Shown: piece after piece, positions 37,553-50,800 of the stretch | Numbering within the stretch: the stretch's first letter is position 1 | Layout of the letters: the number at the start of each line of letters is the position of its first letter | NCBI GenBank assembly: GCA_021234535.1 | Contig: CM037833.1 | Coordinates: 19,102,433 to 19,166,432, forward strand | DNA length: 64,000 nucleotides | Source of the DNA: Stichopus chloronotus | Taxonomy: Eukaryota > Echinodermata > Holothuroidea > Aspidochirotida > Stichopodidae | Reading direction: 5' to 3' | Made by a program: the position numbers and the translations under genes | The notes under the pieces: model-generated | What the model saw: the letters and a program-made list of their open reading frames with translations, nothing else | Told to the model about the DNA's origin: nothing | Database searches by the model: none

Positions 37553-39089
37553 ATATTTACATAGATGGCACTAGAAGGCTTTCGTAGAATTATCCCTAGT
37601 GATGTGTAGTAGCGGACTATGTATACACTAACGTTGCATAGGAGTAGCCAATTCCAGAAGTAACTAAGTTAGGCCTATAGCCTAGCTGTCAAAGACAATG
37701 CGCGCAAGAATCATGTCGTGAGTAATGTTACACCGCGTAATTAACATTGCGTAATTAGCGTTATCAGTAGTTAGTATTCTTATATCTGTCAGTTCTTATT
37801 AAATCAAAGGGTGCCATTCTCAGTAAATTCACTGAACAGTATACGTACTCACTACTCAGTAGCCTAGAGATAGCAGGTTTTTTAATTCTACGATAGGCCT
37901 ATATTTGAAACAATTTTCTAGTTTTGTAATTTTGATGGAATCTCCGAAAAAAAGATTCACTAAAATTTCCAATACTCTGTTGATTGCACACTTAAGCGTC
38001 TTCTCATTGTTCTGAGTTTGCCTTTCTCTTCCATCTCCAGGGAGTGGGTAGAGTCACCTTTTAATGCTGTCTGCAAACAAAACACGTCACTAGAAGTTGC
38101 CAGTTTTTACCCCATTTTGCCTCTTTGGGATATTAATCCTGGACTGATGTACAGTACACCACGCCTTGGATGTGTATACCAATTAAATGGCAAATGTTTG
38201 CATCCTTTGGGGTTGTAATGGGGTTGTAATTTATCTTCCATTATGCCTTAAATTATTCACATATTATGTCATACGAACCATCAACAATCATTCAAGACCA
38301 CTTTGAGGGAAACGTTTGTCAGCTATCGCATGCTTAGAGGAATTGCCTAGAAGAAAATGGAAAACTCTTCAACGACTACATGATGCTGAATCATCGGTGC
38401 TGATTTAACGTTGTTGCCTTAGTGTACAACACCTTCATCGCAGGTAGATTAAGGTAGGAGTGGAGGACTTTGCAATTTGCACCATGACTCCATAAGATGT
38501 ATCGGGTGATGATGCCCACCCATGAAACTGAGGTTGTTGATGAACGGGTATACTGTGCTAGTCTTTGGTATCTGAGGATTTACTCTTACTGTAATAAATT
38601 CAGGAATTATGACATGTGAAACTGAGATCTCAACAAGAAGTATCATGAAGAGCACAGTATGAGTGCACGTGCGTAAATATTGTACGTGTCGTGTTACTAT
38701 TAGTGTGTTAGCTAATTAAAATGCGGCGCTATGAATAAAAATGATACACAGTGAGGATAAAATACATTTTTCAGTATGTTACACAAAACGTAGTTGCACA
38801 AGTTATGAACAAGTATTATACCTATTTCTCCATGCCATATATTACAGTATATATTGTTTTTGGTGTTACATTTAGGCCTTGTGCAGTATACAAACGGACT
38901 TTGCCATGCTGAGATTTTAATCTACACCTACAGTAGATTGTTCATGATTTTTATAAAAATGCTGGCTTTGCAAAGCGGAAGAATTTGAGCTCATCTTCTA
39001 ACAATGAACACATATTACAGCATAATTAAAATAGACCACCATGTTTACGTTCAAAACAAAAGGATGTGTAAATCAGACTTGTAGTATTA

Positions 39090-39270
39090 GAGTCCGTAGT
39101 CGTCCTCGTACTCGAGTACTTTTTTGTGTACTCGTTCTCGTTCTCGTACTCATGACTTTGGACTTCTACTCGTACTCAGAGGATTTGAAAATCAAGTACT
39201 CATACTCGTACTCGGGCCCATGTACTCGTAGTCATGATTTTTTTTACTCGTACTCGTAACTGTACTCACG
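39090..39270 (+). repeat. Degenerate ACTCGT simple repeat
   Basis: About 180 bases made largely of GTACTCGTACTCGT-like words with CTCGTTCTCGTTCTCG variants and TCATGACTT interruptions. The Tyr-Ser-rich open frame over it is a product of the repeat. Confidence 0.9.
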
Positions 39271-40957
39271 AGTGCAAAATGTCAGCCTAGGATGTAAATA
39301 TTTGTAATCTTCATTGATCTGTCTAATTTAATTGAACTTGTAATTATTTAAAGCTTACCCTGTGCTGATCAAAACAGTCTGTCTCAACAAAGCAAACTGC
39401 ACTGCTACAAGGAGCAATAAGGTTTGTAACAAATGTGTAAAAGGAACCTGTCTTTGAAACAAAAAGGAAGAAATGACTACAGTATTAGTCGCGTAGAGGT
39501 TAATAAATAGCGTAGAGGTTAATAAATACCGTACTGCTTACGGGTATCATCTTCTAATGCGTTAAAGGATTTCAGCCAAATTTTTAAAAAGAGAACATCT
39601 TGCCTTGGTGTAGTCTGGAATTGCAGTGTTTGAAACTACCTTGGATCACCGTGCGTACCTACAACATTTCAAATCTTTAAAATTCAGATTCTGTTTCTTT
39701 TAGTTGTAGGTAAGTGTGCACTTCCAAAAACAAAAACTTGGGACTGGCTGACATGTTTGCATTTGGTGAGTATGCGTTGCAGTACAGTACATCTTAACAG
39801 GTGAAATTACGTAAAGTTCATGATCCCTTTTGGAATAGACTACTTGGACCAAAGCTAAAACTTTTAAAAGTGACAAACTCAAGTAAGACTCAAACTCAAA
39901 TCACTGAAAACTTTATGGCCTCCATCTTAGTTACCTAATTCTTTCTATTGGTTAATTTCAGTTTTTGTCCCTCCACTGAAGTTGAAAACCTTGTTTTTGT
40001 TGGAGACTCCAATTAATCAAATATTTTTTTTCAGAGAAGTTACTTTTGAATAAAACAATGTTTCTAAATTCAAGTACTACTGCTTAATATGAAATGATGA
40101 TGGCTTCTATTACAGTGCAATCACAAGCTTTCACTATTAAACAGAACTGCAAGTTATGATTTGTGTAGGAGTAAATGACTTTTGGAAATGGGTCATTCTG
40201 CTTCAAACCCAAAGTTAATAGTTTTGATTAAATAAAGAAGACAAGGCATTCTAACGGCAGTTGAGGCAATCATAATTACACCACAGGTATGCTTTCATTG
40301 ATTGTATCCACCTCTTGAATCAGTTAAGAACTATTTCACGTTGTACAAAATATAGTGGTTAGAGTGGTATATAGCTATCAAGTCATTACAAATCAGATCA
40401 CAATGCCAACTCCAATATCAACCTTGAGGGACAACTAAATACAGTCTTAAGTTAAAACAATTAAAGTCTTTAAATTACCTAAAAGGATAATTGTATGTTG
40501 CTGCTTTTATATTACCTGCGTAAATTAAATGTACATGAACACATTAGAAAGTTCTAAATGTAGGCCTACATGAGCAGATTTGCAAATTTGCGGGGAATGT
40601 ACGTTACTCTGACCGTTTCTTATCTCTCCATGTGTGGGAGAACATGTTCACATGTCCAATTGACGCCCATGAAATAGAGAGTGATCAGTCTAACAGGCCT
40701 AACTATATAGAGATCCACAGTCCTACATACGGTTTCATTGTAGGCTGCACAGATTTCCCCTTAATCGTTGGAAGTGGGTGCCTTATATTTTACGTTACAT
40801 TTCTCGCACACTGGTAATAGTGTTGTACTATTTGGTAGGCAGGTTAACTTTGTCCCTTGCAAATTGTAAATATGCATCTTTCTTTCATTCCAATTTCTAC
40901 ACTTAGTTAATTTTGGGCAATCCGGTAGTCCGGTAAAATTTGGTAGGCCTGCGTGTA

Positions 40958-41755
40958 GTGTCTCACCCCAGGAGTAGCCTGCTTTCAATTCCCTTTTGTT
41001 ATTTCTGTGTGTATTCGGGCAGCCTAATTAATTCGATTTGTACGACCTTTCGCTTTCAGCTAAGGAACAGATATCATCAATGTTGTTTAAAAAAAAGAGA
41101 AAAAAAAGGATGCATTTTCACAAGGTACCTCATGACTTAAAGACTTTAAAAAAAAGCTGTCTTGAAGTGGTTGTAGAAACACTTCAGTTTTCTATTTTTA
41201 GATATTAGGTGATACCGCCCAAATTTACTGACGTAGGTTTCGAAAACAAAAAGGTTATAGAAGAGAATACATGTGTGAAGTTACAATCTCGTGTCCTATT
41301 CCTATGTCCTATTTTTGTATACCTATTCATTTTCCGTGCTTTCATGAAGACATAGAGTATTTTGTTGTTATTTCCTTGTGGTGGATGTATATTGATCTAT
41401 CTGCAGTTATATGTAGAATGGTAGACTTGGATGTTATTGTAAACTGCACTTTATAAACATTTATGTTTATATACATGCGAGCAATGAAAATACATTTTTG
41501 GAAGGAGCGATTGTGCGATAAAATCAGTGCTCTCCACAAGTTATATTTTTCCTTTCTTTGTTCGATTGAATTAGTGAACCGCAAGGGCGCCACTTTTGTA
41601 GAGTATCAAATTGCCTGACAGATTAAACCATGGGTTAACTATACAATGTTGAGAAGTCAAACTCAGAAGAGATGTTTCAGGTAGTTGTTGTTCAGAACAA
41701 TTTCTGACAAGAAGCCTTCTCACACTTCCCTGAGAGTCATCTCAGCCACTGTAAT
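40958..41755. repeat. Duplicated block, member B (pair at 21,545-22,965)
   Basis: See the paired entry for the shared words. This member lacks the microsatellite and is therefore shorter. It is diverged by many substitutions and small indels, so the duplication is old. Confidence 0.75.
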
Positions 41756-44700
41756 CAGCCTTAAATTAAGCAGTATAGAATTGCGTTGAATTAATCAAGG
41801 TATTGACAATTCACCGACATGGCATACAGAAAAAAAAAACATAGCTTTAATCATTGTGAAATCGAAGTAGCTTCATATATAGTTAATCGTGCAGGCACAC
41901 CAATAAACAACTACAAAACTTCAAAGCATCATACCCCAGATGAAATATGGAAGACGCAATATGTGATTTTTTTTTGAAGTTTGGGTGAACAAATTATCTA
42001 TGTATTTCTATTTATTTCTATCTATTTCTTGAAACGAAGGCCCCCCAAAGGGAAAGATGGGAACCGTCTCACATCTGGTTTAAAATCTGAGTAAAATAAA
42101 ATTGTGTTGTTAAGGGTGCAGCCGTTACCCCTACATAATAGTGTAAAAGAAATGGAAAATACGGCGAAAAAATATTCGTCAATTGTAAAGGTGATTCTCT
42201 TCCTGTGTGATTCTGGAGATTAACCATAGACCTGATGACTCTATGTCCGACATCCTTGTCGTATTCTCAAAAGTTTGTATGTCGACGGCTACGGTCGGAA
42301 TATTACAGCTCCTCGCCTTGTTCAGTAAAAAGGAAAAGGCCTACAGAGAGGGGTCCTAAATTTCACGAAATATGTACATTGCTGCTTTTCGTATTAAAGT
42401 ATCAGGTTTTCTGTGAGTTGAAATACGGCGAAATTCAACTGATATACACTTTAAATTGAATGTGCATCTTCAGAGAGATACTAACCCGCGAGAGGGATAT
42501 CACCAATCCCAACTATTATTGCTTTTTTATGCTCTCTTAAACTAAACTTGAAGCAGGCTGTGTCGGTAAAAATTTGTATGATATGCCTTGAATGTGTCTC
42601 ATGGTTACAGTTTACTATTTTGCAGACTATAGTTTTGTTCATGAAGGCACAGTTGACATGATAAGGGAAGGCAATCACCAATGCGTCAATGTAGTTATGA
42701 TACATTGAAATCGTAGCCAAATGAAAAGATGTGGCTTACAATCAAACAACGAATCGTATTCGGAAACTTCTTCTAACGTCGGTGACCTCACAATTTTCAG
42801 TTGCGAATATTTCTATGGATAAATTATTCCAACGGGAACAAGTCTCTAATTCAATTACGTATGGGGTGATATCTGGTAGAACAGACAGTCTTATGTTGTT
42901 GAATCCGAAGTAAAGTGGAACGCGGGAAAAGTGAAACACCCCATCTGTTCAGTCCTGTAATTGCTTACAATACATCCGTAATACCACCCACACGGTGTAT
43001 TGTTTGTTGCCGTAGTCTGTGATTCATTCTGAAATAATGTGTTTATTTAAAAGAAAATTGGTAATTTTAATATGTAAAAAGAGATAATTTCCAGCCTTAT
43101 GCATCTTTTTCCGATAATTTAACATAACCTGAATCATCTCGATAGTGATATCATTGTAGGGTGATTCTTGCAGTGAGTCTTGCGTAGTAGTGGTCATGTA
43201 TCGTGCAAATACATCCACAGCCAGAGGCATTATCTTCCTCAAGCTAATACCAACATACCAAGGGCATATAGTGAAATCCGGTTCCCTCGTGCCTCGTTCC
43301 ATTTCAGCAATTCCCATAAAGAGGAAATGTTATGTTCTCCAACTGCGATTACATTTTTTATTTTTATTTTCAGTATGCAATATTGCAATATGGATTTCTA
43401 CATTCCAAGTTTATTTTTCTTCACTCTGATCCAGTGGAAAAGACACTTCTGGTTTATATGAACATGTATATATTAACAACACAAGGACAAACCACGTCAT
43501 GAACTATGTTGGCAAAGGAAAGGAAGAAAAAATATTCTTTACCACTCTAGGTTTTAGTTGGCCCAATCAGGCTCGGGCAAACTGAAACTTGCATCAGTAT
43601 TTTAAATTCATAATTACTTTTTGTAAATTCCTTGAGAATCGTTTTCGTTTTACTGGCAGTAACTCCAAGGTCCTGCTAAATGAGTATACTCCAAAAGTAT
43701 AGCGAAAACTATCGTTTGGAGTAACAATTTTAACAGATTAAGATTTGGGTTTCACTTTGCATGGTAAAATGCCTGTAACTAGAAGGGTACATCAATTGAT
43801 GCTCATGTCGTACCGACTTTATTGGAAATAATTTGTCATCAGAAATTTTAAAAGACTTGGAATATAAGTTCAAGAAAATAGAGTTACAATTTTGATGCAA
43901 TAAAATATCGTAGAAATGTGACTGGAAACATACCCTGATATATGAACTACCAACTAACGAGTCGCATATAGGTATATGCCATTATCTCATTAAATGGACA
44001 GCATAATATATTGTGTGGCCTGTTGATCACGCATAATTCATGTATTATTTAATCTATACAGGTCTAATCAAGGTACTTTATACACATAATGTATGATCCG
44101 TGCATGGGATTCTAACTCAAGTTTCCCATCACAGTATATAATGTCTGTACATGGTACTTCTCACATATAGACGCGCATCAACAGATAGACACACAGAATT
44201 GCACGTCAACATGAATGCAAAGGTCACTTTATCATCAAGACAAACAAATCATAAGATAAGGTTCCCGGGGACCGGGTCAAAGATGAATCAAAACAAAAGG
44301 GCAGCAAATAATGATTATGACCTGCTCTACAGGCGTCTATCCTCTTGACGATCTTCTAGAATTTATTGCTTTGTTGAAAACTGCGCTCAATGAGTTTGAG
44401 GAAAAGAAGTCGATGACTTAAAGAACCTTCAATGACTAGGTTGTTTACTAGGCTGTCTGCCGTGTATATTGAAGTTAGAGAGTAAACACAATGATGTCAA
44501 GGCCGTTTCACGTTTGTCTTTTGTGAGTTGGAAAGCAGTACATGATAATCCGTATTCTCAGTAGAAATTAGGGCTCTCGTTTAGACCGGTAAATCTTCTC
44601 GAAACCTTCTTTGTAGATACAGTGCTTGCTTAGGTTGGAATTGATGTATCTCATGACACTGCGATTGTGCGTTCGGTCTGCAGTAGATGATCCTTTCAGT

Positions 44701-45224
44701 GGTATTCTTGTAAACCGGTGTTCACGTTACAGATGACTTCCCGGAGGAGAGCAACGTCTTCATTCAACTTTTCTTACTCCCCTCAGGCCTATTCCTAACT
44801 TGTAGTCCCTATCTCTTTGTACCTCCACCGCATACATTATTTTAAATTTGTTACCTGCGTCTGGCAATTAAAAATTGTCAATAATGCTGAAAGGAAATGC
44901 ATAAATTGGGTCGTTTTCTCCACGTTATTATGTCGAAATAGGCAATACAAAGATATCAATGTGCTTGGGAGTAGTTTGACTTGCAGTGCAAGCCCACATG
45001 TTCCAGTTTTACTTGTTTTCTGTTTTATTTCTTTGGAATGGTATCACGGAATATTCTTTTGTTGATTTACCATCTGCATATTTTAACTAATATTATCATT
45101 TAAGTGTTTACATTTGCTTTGTTTCTAATTTCCTTTTTACTATTCTTAATCTCAAGATAAGAATGATGAATACTTTTCATACATTGTACCTTGGTTTGCC
45201 AAATGAACAGAAAGGAGGAACTAT

Positions 45225-46215
45225 TGTTGTTGGTGAGGGTCAAAGGTAAATCTGAGTTCACCATGGGTCAAATGTTCAAACTTTGAAACAAAAGTATTTC
45301 AAAAAGGTAACAGTGATTTTCAAAGTTGTCATGTAGGTAAGCTACATTGAGCAGATGAAGCCTATGCTTTGATTGATTGATTCATTCATTCATTCACTAT
45401 ACATGTAAACGTTGTAATTATATAGGTCATCAGTGCATAATTATTTATTAAGTAGTGCATGCATGTGAAAAGATCGTCGTAAGCTCTTGCACATAAGCAC
45501 GTGAGGAGCTTTGTGTCAAATGTTATCTGAGGTCACAGAGGTCACTTCCTGAGTGGCCAAAGTATTTCAAGAATGGTAATAGTGATAGCTTCATGCTTGG
45601 CGTGTATTGTGTAAATGAAGCCATTGTTTTTAGGTGGATCAAAGGTCATCTGAGGTCACCAAAGATCACAGACTGAAGGATTTGTCACCACTGTATCTCA
45701 AGAAAAGGTAGTAGTGATGATTCTCATACTTAATATGAAGATAATTCGTATAAAGTAGATAGACACAATATTGTTCTTGGCGGAGATCAGAAGTCATCTG
45801 AGGTCATTAGAGGTTAAATACTAAAAATTTTCAAAACAATGCATTTAAATTATTTTCATTATGATAACTCTGATACTTGGTATGTAAGCAATTTGTATTA
45901 AGTACATGAAGCCTGTGCCTTGTAATGGAGGTGGTCAAAGGTCAAAGGATATCTTGGTCACTAGAGGTCATATCTGACAACATTGTAACCAACGTATCCC
46001 AAGATGGGTAACAGTGATAGGTCTCCCATGCTTGGTAGGTACTCCATATTGAGTGGATCTATCAAGTCTACTCCACATCTATCAAGTCTACTCCACATCT
46101 ATCAAGTCTACTCCAATCAATCTAGTCTACTCCACAGTAAAGTTCAATGTAACTGGTGGAAGTCAAAGGTCATCCGAGGTCACCAGCAGTCAAATCTGAA
46201 AATCCTTTAGTCATG
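45225..46215 (+). repeat. Degenerate tandem repeat carrying AGGTCA words
   Basis: A unit of roughly 120-200 bases recurs about six times: GGTCAAAGGTCATCTGAGGTCACC-type sequence, then TCTCAAGATAGGTAACAGTGAT, then a CTTGGTATGTA word and a GAAGCCTATGC word. AGGTCA or close variants recur near 45,236, 45,528, 45,648, 45,790, 45,935, 45,965 and 46,165. AGGTCA is the half-site of many nuclear receptors, but here it comes with the repeat unit and need not be functional. Confidence 0.85.
46058..46140 (+). repeat. 20-base tandem repeat
   Basis: CTATCAAGTCTACTCCACAT is repeated nearly three times and followed by a variant, ATCTAGTCTACTCCACAGTAA, which recurs at about 46,441. The two variant copies bracket about 310 bases. 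Confidence 0.9.
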
Positions 46216-46489
46216 ATATCTCAAGATAGGAGGCTTGGGGTTAGTAGACACGTCTATAGTAATTGACGATCCACACCAGGAACAGGAAGACGAAGATGTT
46301 TCCTTGTGGAATTAAGCATCTGACACTCTAATGATTAGACGATGACACACTGAGATCCTACGTAGGTTGCACACAAATTTCAACGTCTTTAAGCTTGACG
46401 CACAGTTCGCGACCGCTGCTGCAGTGAGGAATGCGAACGGAATCTAGTCTACTCCACAGTAAATTGTGTCAAGCAGAAAGATCTGCGTT

Positions 46490-47400
46490 AGTGACGTGCC
46501 GAGGTTTTGTTAATCCTGCACGAAATAAAGCATGAGATTACGACAATCATTTCCGGAGGTTTGCCGGGGGATACCCATAATAAAACCAGTGACGCACAGA
46601 GTCTGTAGGTTACACCGAGGCAGGTGCCCCACGCAGACCTGCGACGTACGGAAAATTTACGTCAGTTACCTACGACCGTCAACGTCAGTATCGCATATGT
46701 TCACACCCCTGAATATCCGGAAATTATGCCGCTAAAACATCAAATGATGCCGTGACTAACGAGTGTGTAAATCAGATACGCACTAACATCAAAATAACGC
46801 AGGGAAGATTACACCAGTAACCCATACTATTAGGCCGGTGATGCTCGAAATATTACAAGGCACGATAATGATAACCCAGTTACTTTCGACCGTCATCTAC
46901 TACGACGCCCAATCTTATGTCACTAACACCTTGAATAGCATCTCTGAGGTACGGATGAAGCACGGATAGTTACGCTTTCCACGTGGATTCTATTTTGATT
47001 TCAGTGAGCATCGAAGTTTACGCCAGTGACGCCAGCAACTAATCTAATGGGGTTAGTACGTCCGAGACTCATGACGGATTATGAGAGAGACACATTGATG
47101 CGCCCGTGACTCGAGAATCGTTACGACGTACGGAGACACCACACTAGTTACTTGGCGCAAGGAGGTTTAAGCCAGTCACCCATGCAGGGAATTTGTCCAG
47201 TGATGGAGCGATGACTTCAGTGGTGACGCACTGAATATAACGCCAGTGACGCATGGCCTTACGCGCCGGTAATGAGCGGATAATTTCACACGTAACGAAC
47301 GAAAGTTGACTCTATAGTGACGTAAGGATTTTTAAAGCGCGTGAATTATGTGAACCACTGGGAATGTACTCCAATTACGCAGTCAATGTCAATGATGAAA
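46490..47400. repeat. CpG-rich degenerate repeat with CCAGTGACGC words
   Basis: Variants of ACGCCAGTGACGCA recur every 20-60 bases (near 46,588, 46,656, 46,813, 46,834, 47,021, 47,173, 47,196 and 47,242), separated by TTACG or GAAATTAC words. CpG is far more frequent than in the flanks. No gene is seen. It reads like a decayed short-unit satellite. Confidence 0.7.
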
Positions 47401-47492
47401 CTGACGTTTGGCGCTGTATGCTGCTGGATCAATTGTTCACAAGAAAAATAATATATGCTTAATAATACTTTTAATTATTCGTTATTTTACCT

Positions 47493-47846
47493 TTAAAGGA
47501 AAATAAGGCATTTGTTTTAGAGAAAACATCCATATTTTTAAAACCAATGTTTGAGGACGTAGAATGATAGATTATTAAAAATAAGGAAAGACAGTAGCCT
47601 TCTTTTCCAGAAATAAGCTTCTCACAGATAGAAATTCAGTTATTTGTTGCTCAAAACTAATTTGTTCACCCAAACTTTTCAAAATTCAAATGATGCATCT
47701 TCCATTACTCATCACATGCACGATGTTTTGAGGAGATGACGCTTTGGTAGATGTTTATTGGTGAGGAGGAATGGTTTAACAATTATAAAGGCTATTTTCT
47801 TTTGTATGTCATGTTGGTGTATTCTAAACGCCCTATTTCCCTTTAA
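47493..47846. mobile_element. TTAA-flanked MITE, copy 2
   Basis: It matches copy 1 along its whole length and in the same orientation: shared TTTTTAAAACCAAT, AGAATGATAGATTATT, ACAGTAGCCTTCTTT, AGAAATTCAGTTATTTG and TTCTAAACGCCCTATTTCCC. Both outer edges are TTAA. The left inverted repeat is more eroded than the right. Confidence 0.8.
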
Positions 47847-50800
47847 AGTACTTGGGAAAAACAAGTGATCTTTTTTGGTCATTTCTTTTCTTACAGTGTC
47901 TTCTCTCAAACGTAGACTTGCTCTCTTCTGTTAACATCGCAACGTACTCAAAGTGAATGGAGGCAACTTGTTTGTATCCAACAATTTCAATAGCTTACGT
48001 TGCATTCTTAGATGACTGGTATGTATCTCGGTAAATGAGCAGCTTACAACCTCTGCTCGAAAACCGACATAAACACTTAATGACTAAATGTCGCTTAATA
48101 TCCCCGTGTATGCAACGACCTGTACAATTCCACAAAGTCAGTATAAAACCTTGTTCAGTAAAGAAGATCTGGTAAAAAGTTTGCAAGTCTGGTGTAGACC
48201 TTGGTGAGTAATTACCTCACGACCTCATTACGGCGCCCTCGAGCAAACGGTGTATATACTCCCAGTCGTAGGGCAAAACCTGTGTAAACCGTTTTTGACC
48301 TGCGGACAGTCCTACTGCATTTATGTAGATCAGCTTGACTCGTTTTGGAACTGCATACGAGCGGGCGTAAAACGTCTCAGGGTTCATGTGTGTCACCTAG
48401 TTAAAATGCTTAATGCCTAACTTGCGTGTAATTGCGTGCAATTGAAGAGATTTCATAAGTAATCGTACCGTATCATCCTTGAGTACCCTTCGTACATATT
48501 CGCGTAAAAAACGTCGTCTGTAAAGAAAAATATGAGTGACTTGGGTATTCGGGTAATCACGTAAGCTCTGGCATGAATATTTCTGTTTGCCCAAAATTAC
48601 ATGAAGCGTAACAGATGTTTGTAACAGGGAGTTCTTTCTTATCAAGTTTATAAAGTGGCGTCTTTTTTAATTCTTACGAAGCCAATGTAAATGTATACAA
48701 TTCCGTCAATACATTGCAAACCAATTCCTATATGTGTTCCTAATGTTCCACGTGGCTCTGACCTATTTAATTTTACTGACATCAGCCGAGCTGAGTGATG
48801 CTGTTTTACTTTTAGGGTCAAACCGGGTGAGACTGTGTTATATTTTTCTTTGTACTGATTTCCTGCCGTAATGTTTATGCATACAGAGTGAGCGGGGATA
48901 AGATGCGATCTCATTGGTCGTAGCTCACTGTAGGCCTGTTCACGTTTAATGCTGGTGATTGGTCGAGACCTTACTGAGGGTTATGTCCGGGTATAAGTCC
49001 GTCTTGGCTTATTCCCGGTGTAAATAATTAAGAGACATTTGTGAAATTAGTCGGTTGGTCAGGCCGAAGTTGTTAGAACTTGAAGTCCTTCGTGCCGCGT
49101 GCGACGTGCCGCTGAGAGAGGCTAAGTCCAAAGAAAGGCTATTCCTATCGGTGCAGTGAAAGACACCTGCGCTGCCCGAGACCTGCGGATTGCCCGGCAA
49201 TTTCACTGCCAAAGGTCTGCAGAGTTTCCGGACACTTGCGCAGTGCCCGACAGTTGCGCTTAAGGTTTTATGTGACTGCTGGGATGGCTTAGGCAGAGTC
49301 CGACAACTGTATTACGTCACTCGTTACTTGCACAACCGATGCGCACACAATTTATTTTGTTTCTAAGCGTAAACGTTGAGAGAGATGCAATTATACTAAT
49401 TTCATACTAATTTCAAAGTTACATATGCTACTTTTTGAGTAATTTCCGAGTCCGTCTTTGTGCCGTTTACCAAGCCCTTTCTCACACCCTCCTCCAGTTG
49501 CTCTGGAAGAGACGTGTCCTAACCTCCAGACTTTGGCGGCATTACACTACAATTTTTAGTGGAAATGTCCATGCTTAGATAACATTCAACTTGTGTAAAA
49601 CGCATGCCTCGGCACACAGTGTCTGTTCATAATTGCTCAAAAGGCGTAAACATTGTGTAGATAACTGATCAGGTATCGGTGTTTACAAATAACTATTTTG
49701 CTGTTTACTACTTCCTGAAATAAACCTATCGATGATTTTCTATTGTTAAATTCAAATCATACATTTGAAATCATTTCCAAATTCCAAGTAAAATTGTGTT
49801 TAGTGCACAGATTTCCTTCCAACTTACATCTCGTGGTTGAGTAAGAGTCATCAGATATCCTGAGAAGGAAATCACCTGTCAGTGATCCATAGTTGACTTC
49901 GGCGTCCAGTATCGAGTGGAAAACAGTAATGAGACATTCCTGCAGTAATAACAACAAGCAAACACCTCAGTTGATGTAGATTGTGTCTTTCAATGTAAAA
50001 TTTGGATAACACTGTCTTGCTATATATTATAATTTAGACTTCTTACGGTACGGCTTATCACCATCATGGATTAACTTATGACATCAATTTGAATTAAGAT
50101 GTGATCAAAAACAAAGTTAATTTCCACTATGCTATCCTGCATTCAGTCATATCGTTATTTTCTAAAACGGGATCATACATACCCATACCGATCCACGACT
50201 GGTAATGGTCACTTTCTATTCAATTTAATGAATGAATAGTAATACATAAAAATTAAATGTGTAATACACGTAAAGTCAGCTGGTATCACGTGAATATTAT
50301 GTTGTCCGTTTGTCTATTCAGGTTTAGTTTACCTTGAATTACCTAGAGAACAATAAATAAAGGGCCGTCTTACAGAAAAAAAAAAAATGACTTGTAGATG
50401 GCATTAACCTGTAATTCTAGAAGAACCTTTATGTTACAGTTTACAGTGTTTCGTACACTGCGCTGGTTCTAATAGTGGAGTAATTCATTCAACTTCAATT
50501 TTAGTTGTTAAGCCCTCTATTAATTCTTAAATTCAGTTACAAAATTTATGAACAGATTGAGGGCTTTAAAATCTACAGGGTAAAGTCCATGTAATAATGA
50601 TTGTGAATATAACCTTTGAGATTAAACACATTGAGGCGGCAAGGGTTAAAGATTTCCCAACAACGCCATGTTCAAAGTGAAACATTGCAATACATGCATG
50701 CAGTGACGGCGGTGTCGGTATAGGTGTTATTGTGAAGACATGTGACGATGACCAACCTCGTCAGAGGTGAGTCTGATCTGTTGTTCAGTCTGGAAGCATG

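Larger units (their letters stand above)
36437..47492. other. Intergenic DNA, no gene recognised
   Basis: No exon with family similarity was found. The stretch holds the duplicated blocks near 36,812-37,245 and 40,958-41,755, a C14 run near 36,876, a 21-base repeat at 37,500, an ACTCGT tract, the AGGTCA repeat and the CpG-rich repeat listed separately. The longer open frames (for example on the minus strand at 43,024-43,317) lack splice sites in a matching frame or any recognisable motif. Confidence 0.45.

Noticed and set aside
39041..39259. Tyr-Ser-rich open frame
   Set aside because: It is a by-product of the ACTCGT simple repeat.
43024..43317. 97-codon open frame on the minus strand with protein-like composition
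   Set aside because: The nearest acceptors lead to stops in all frames, and no known motif is visible.
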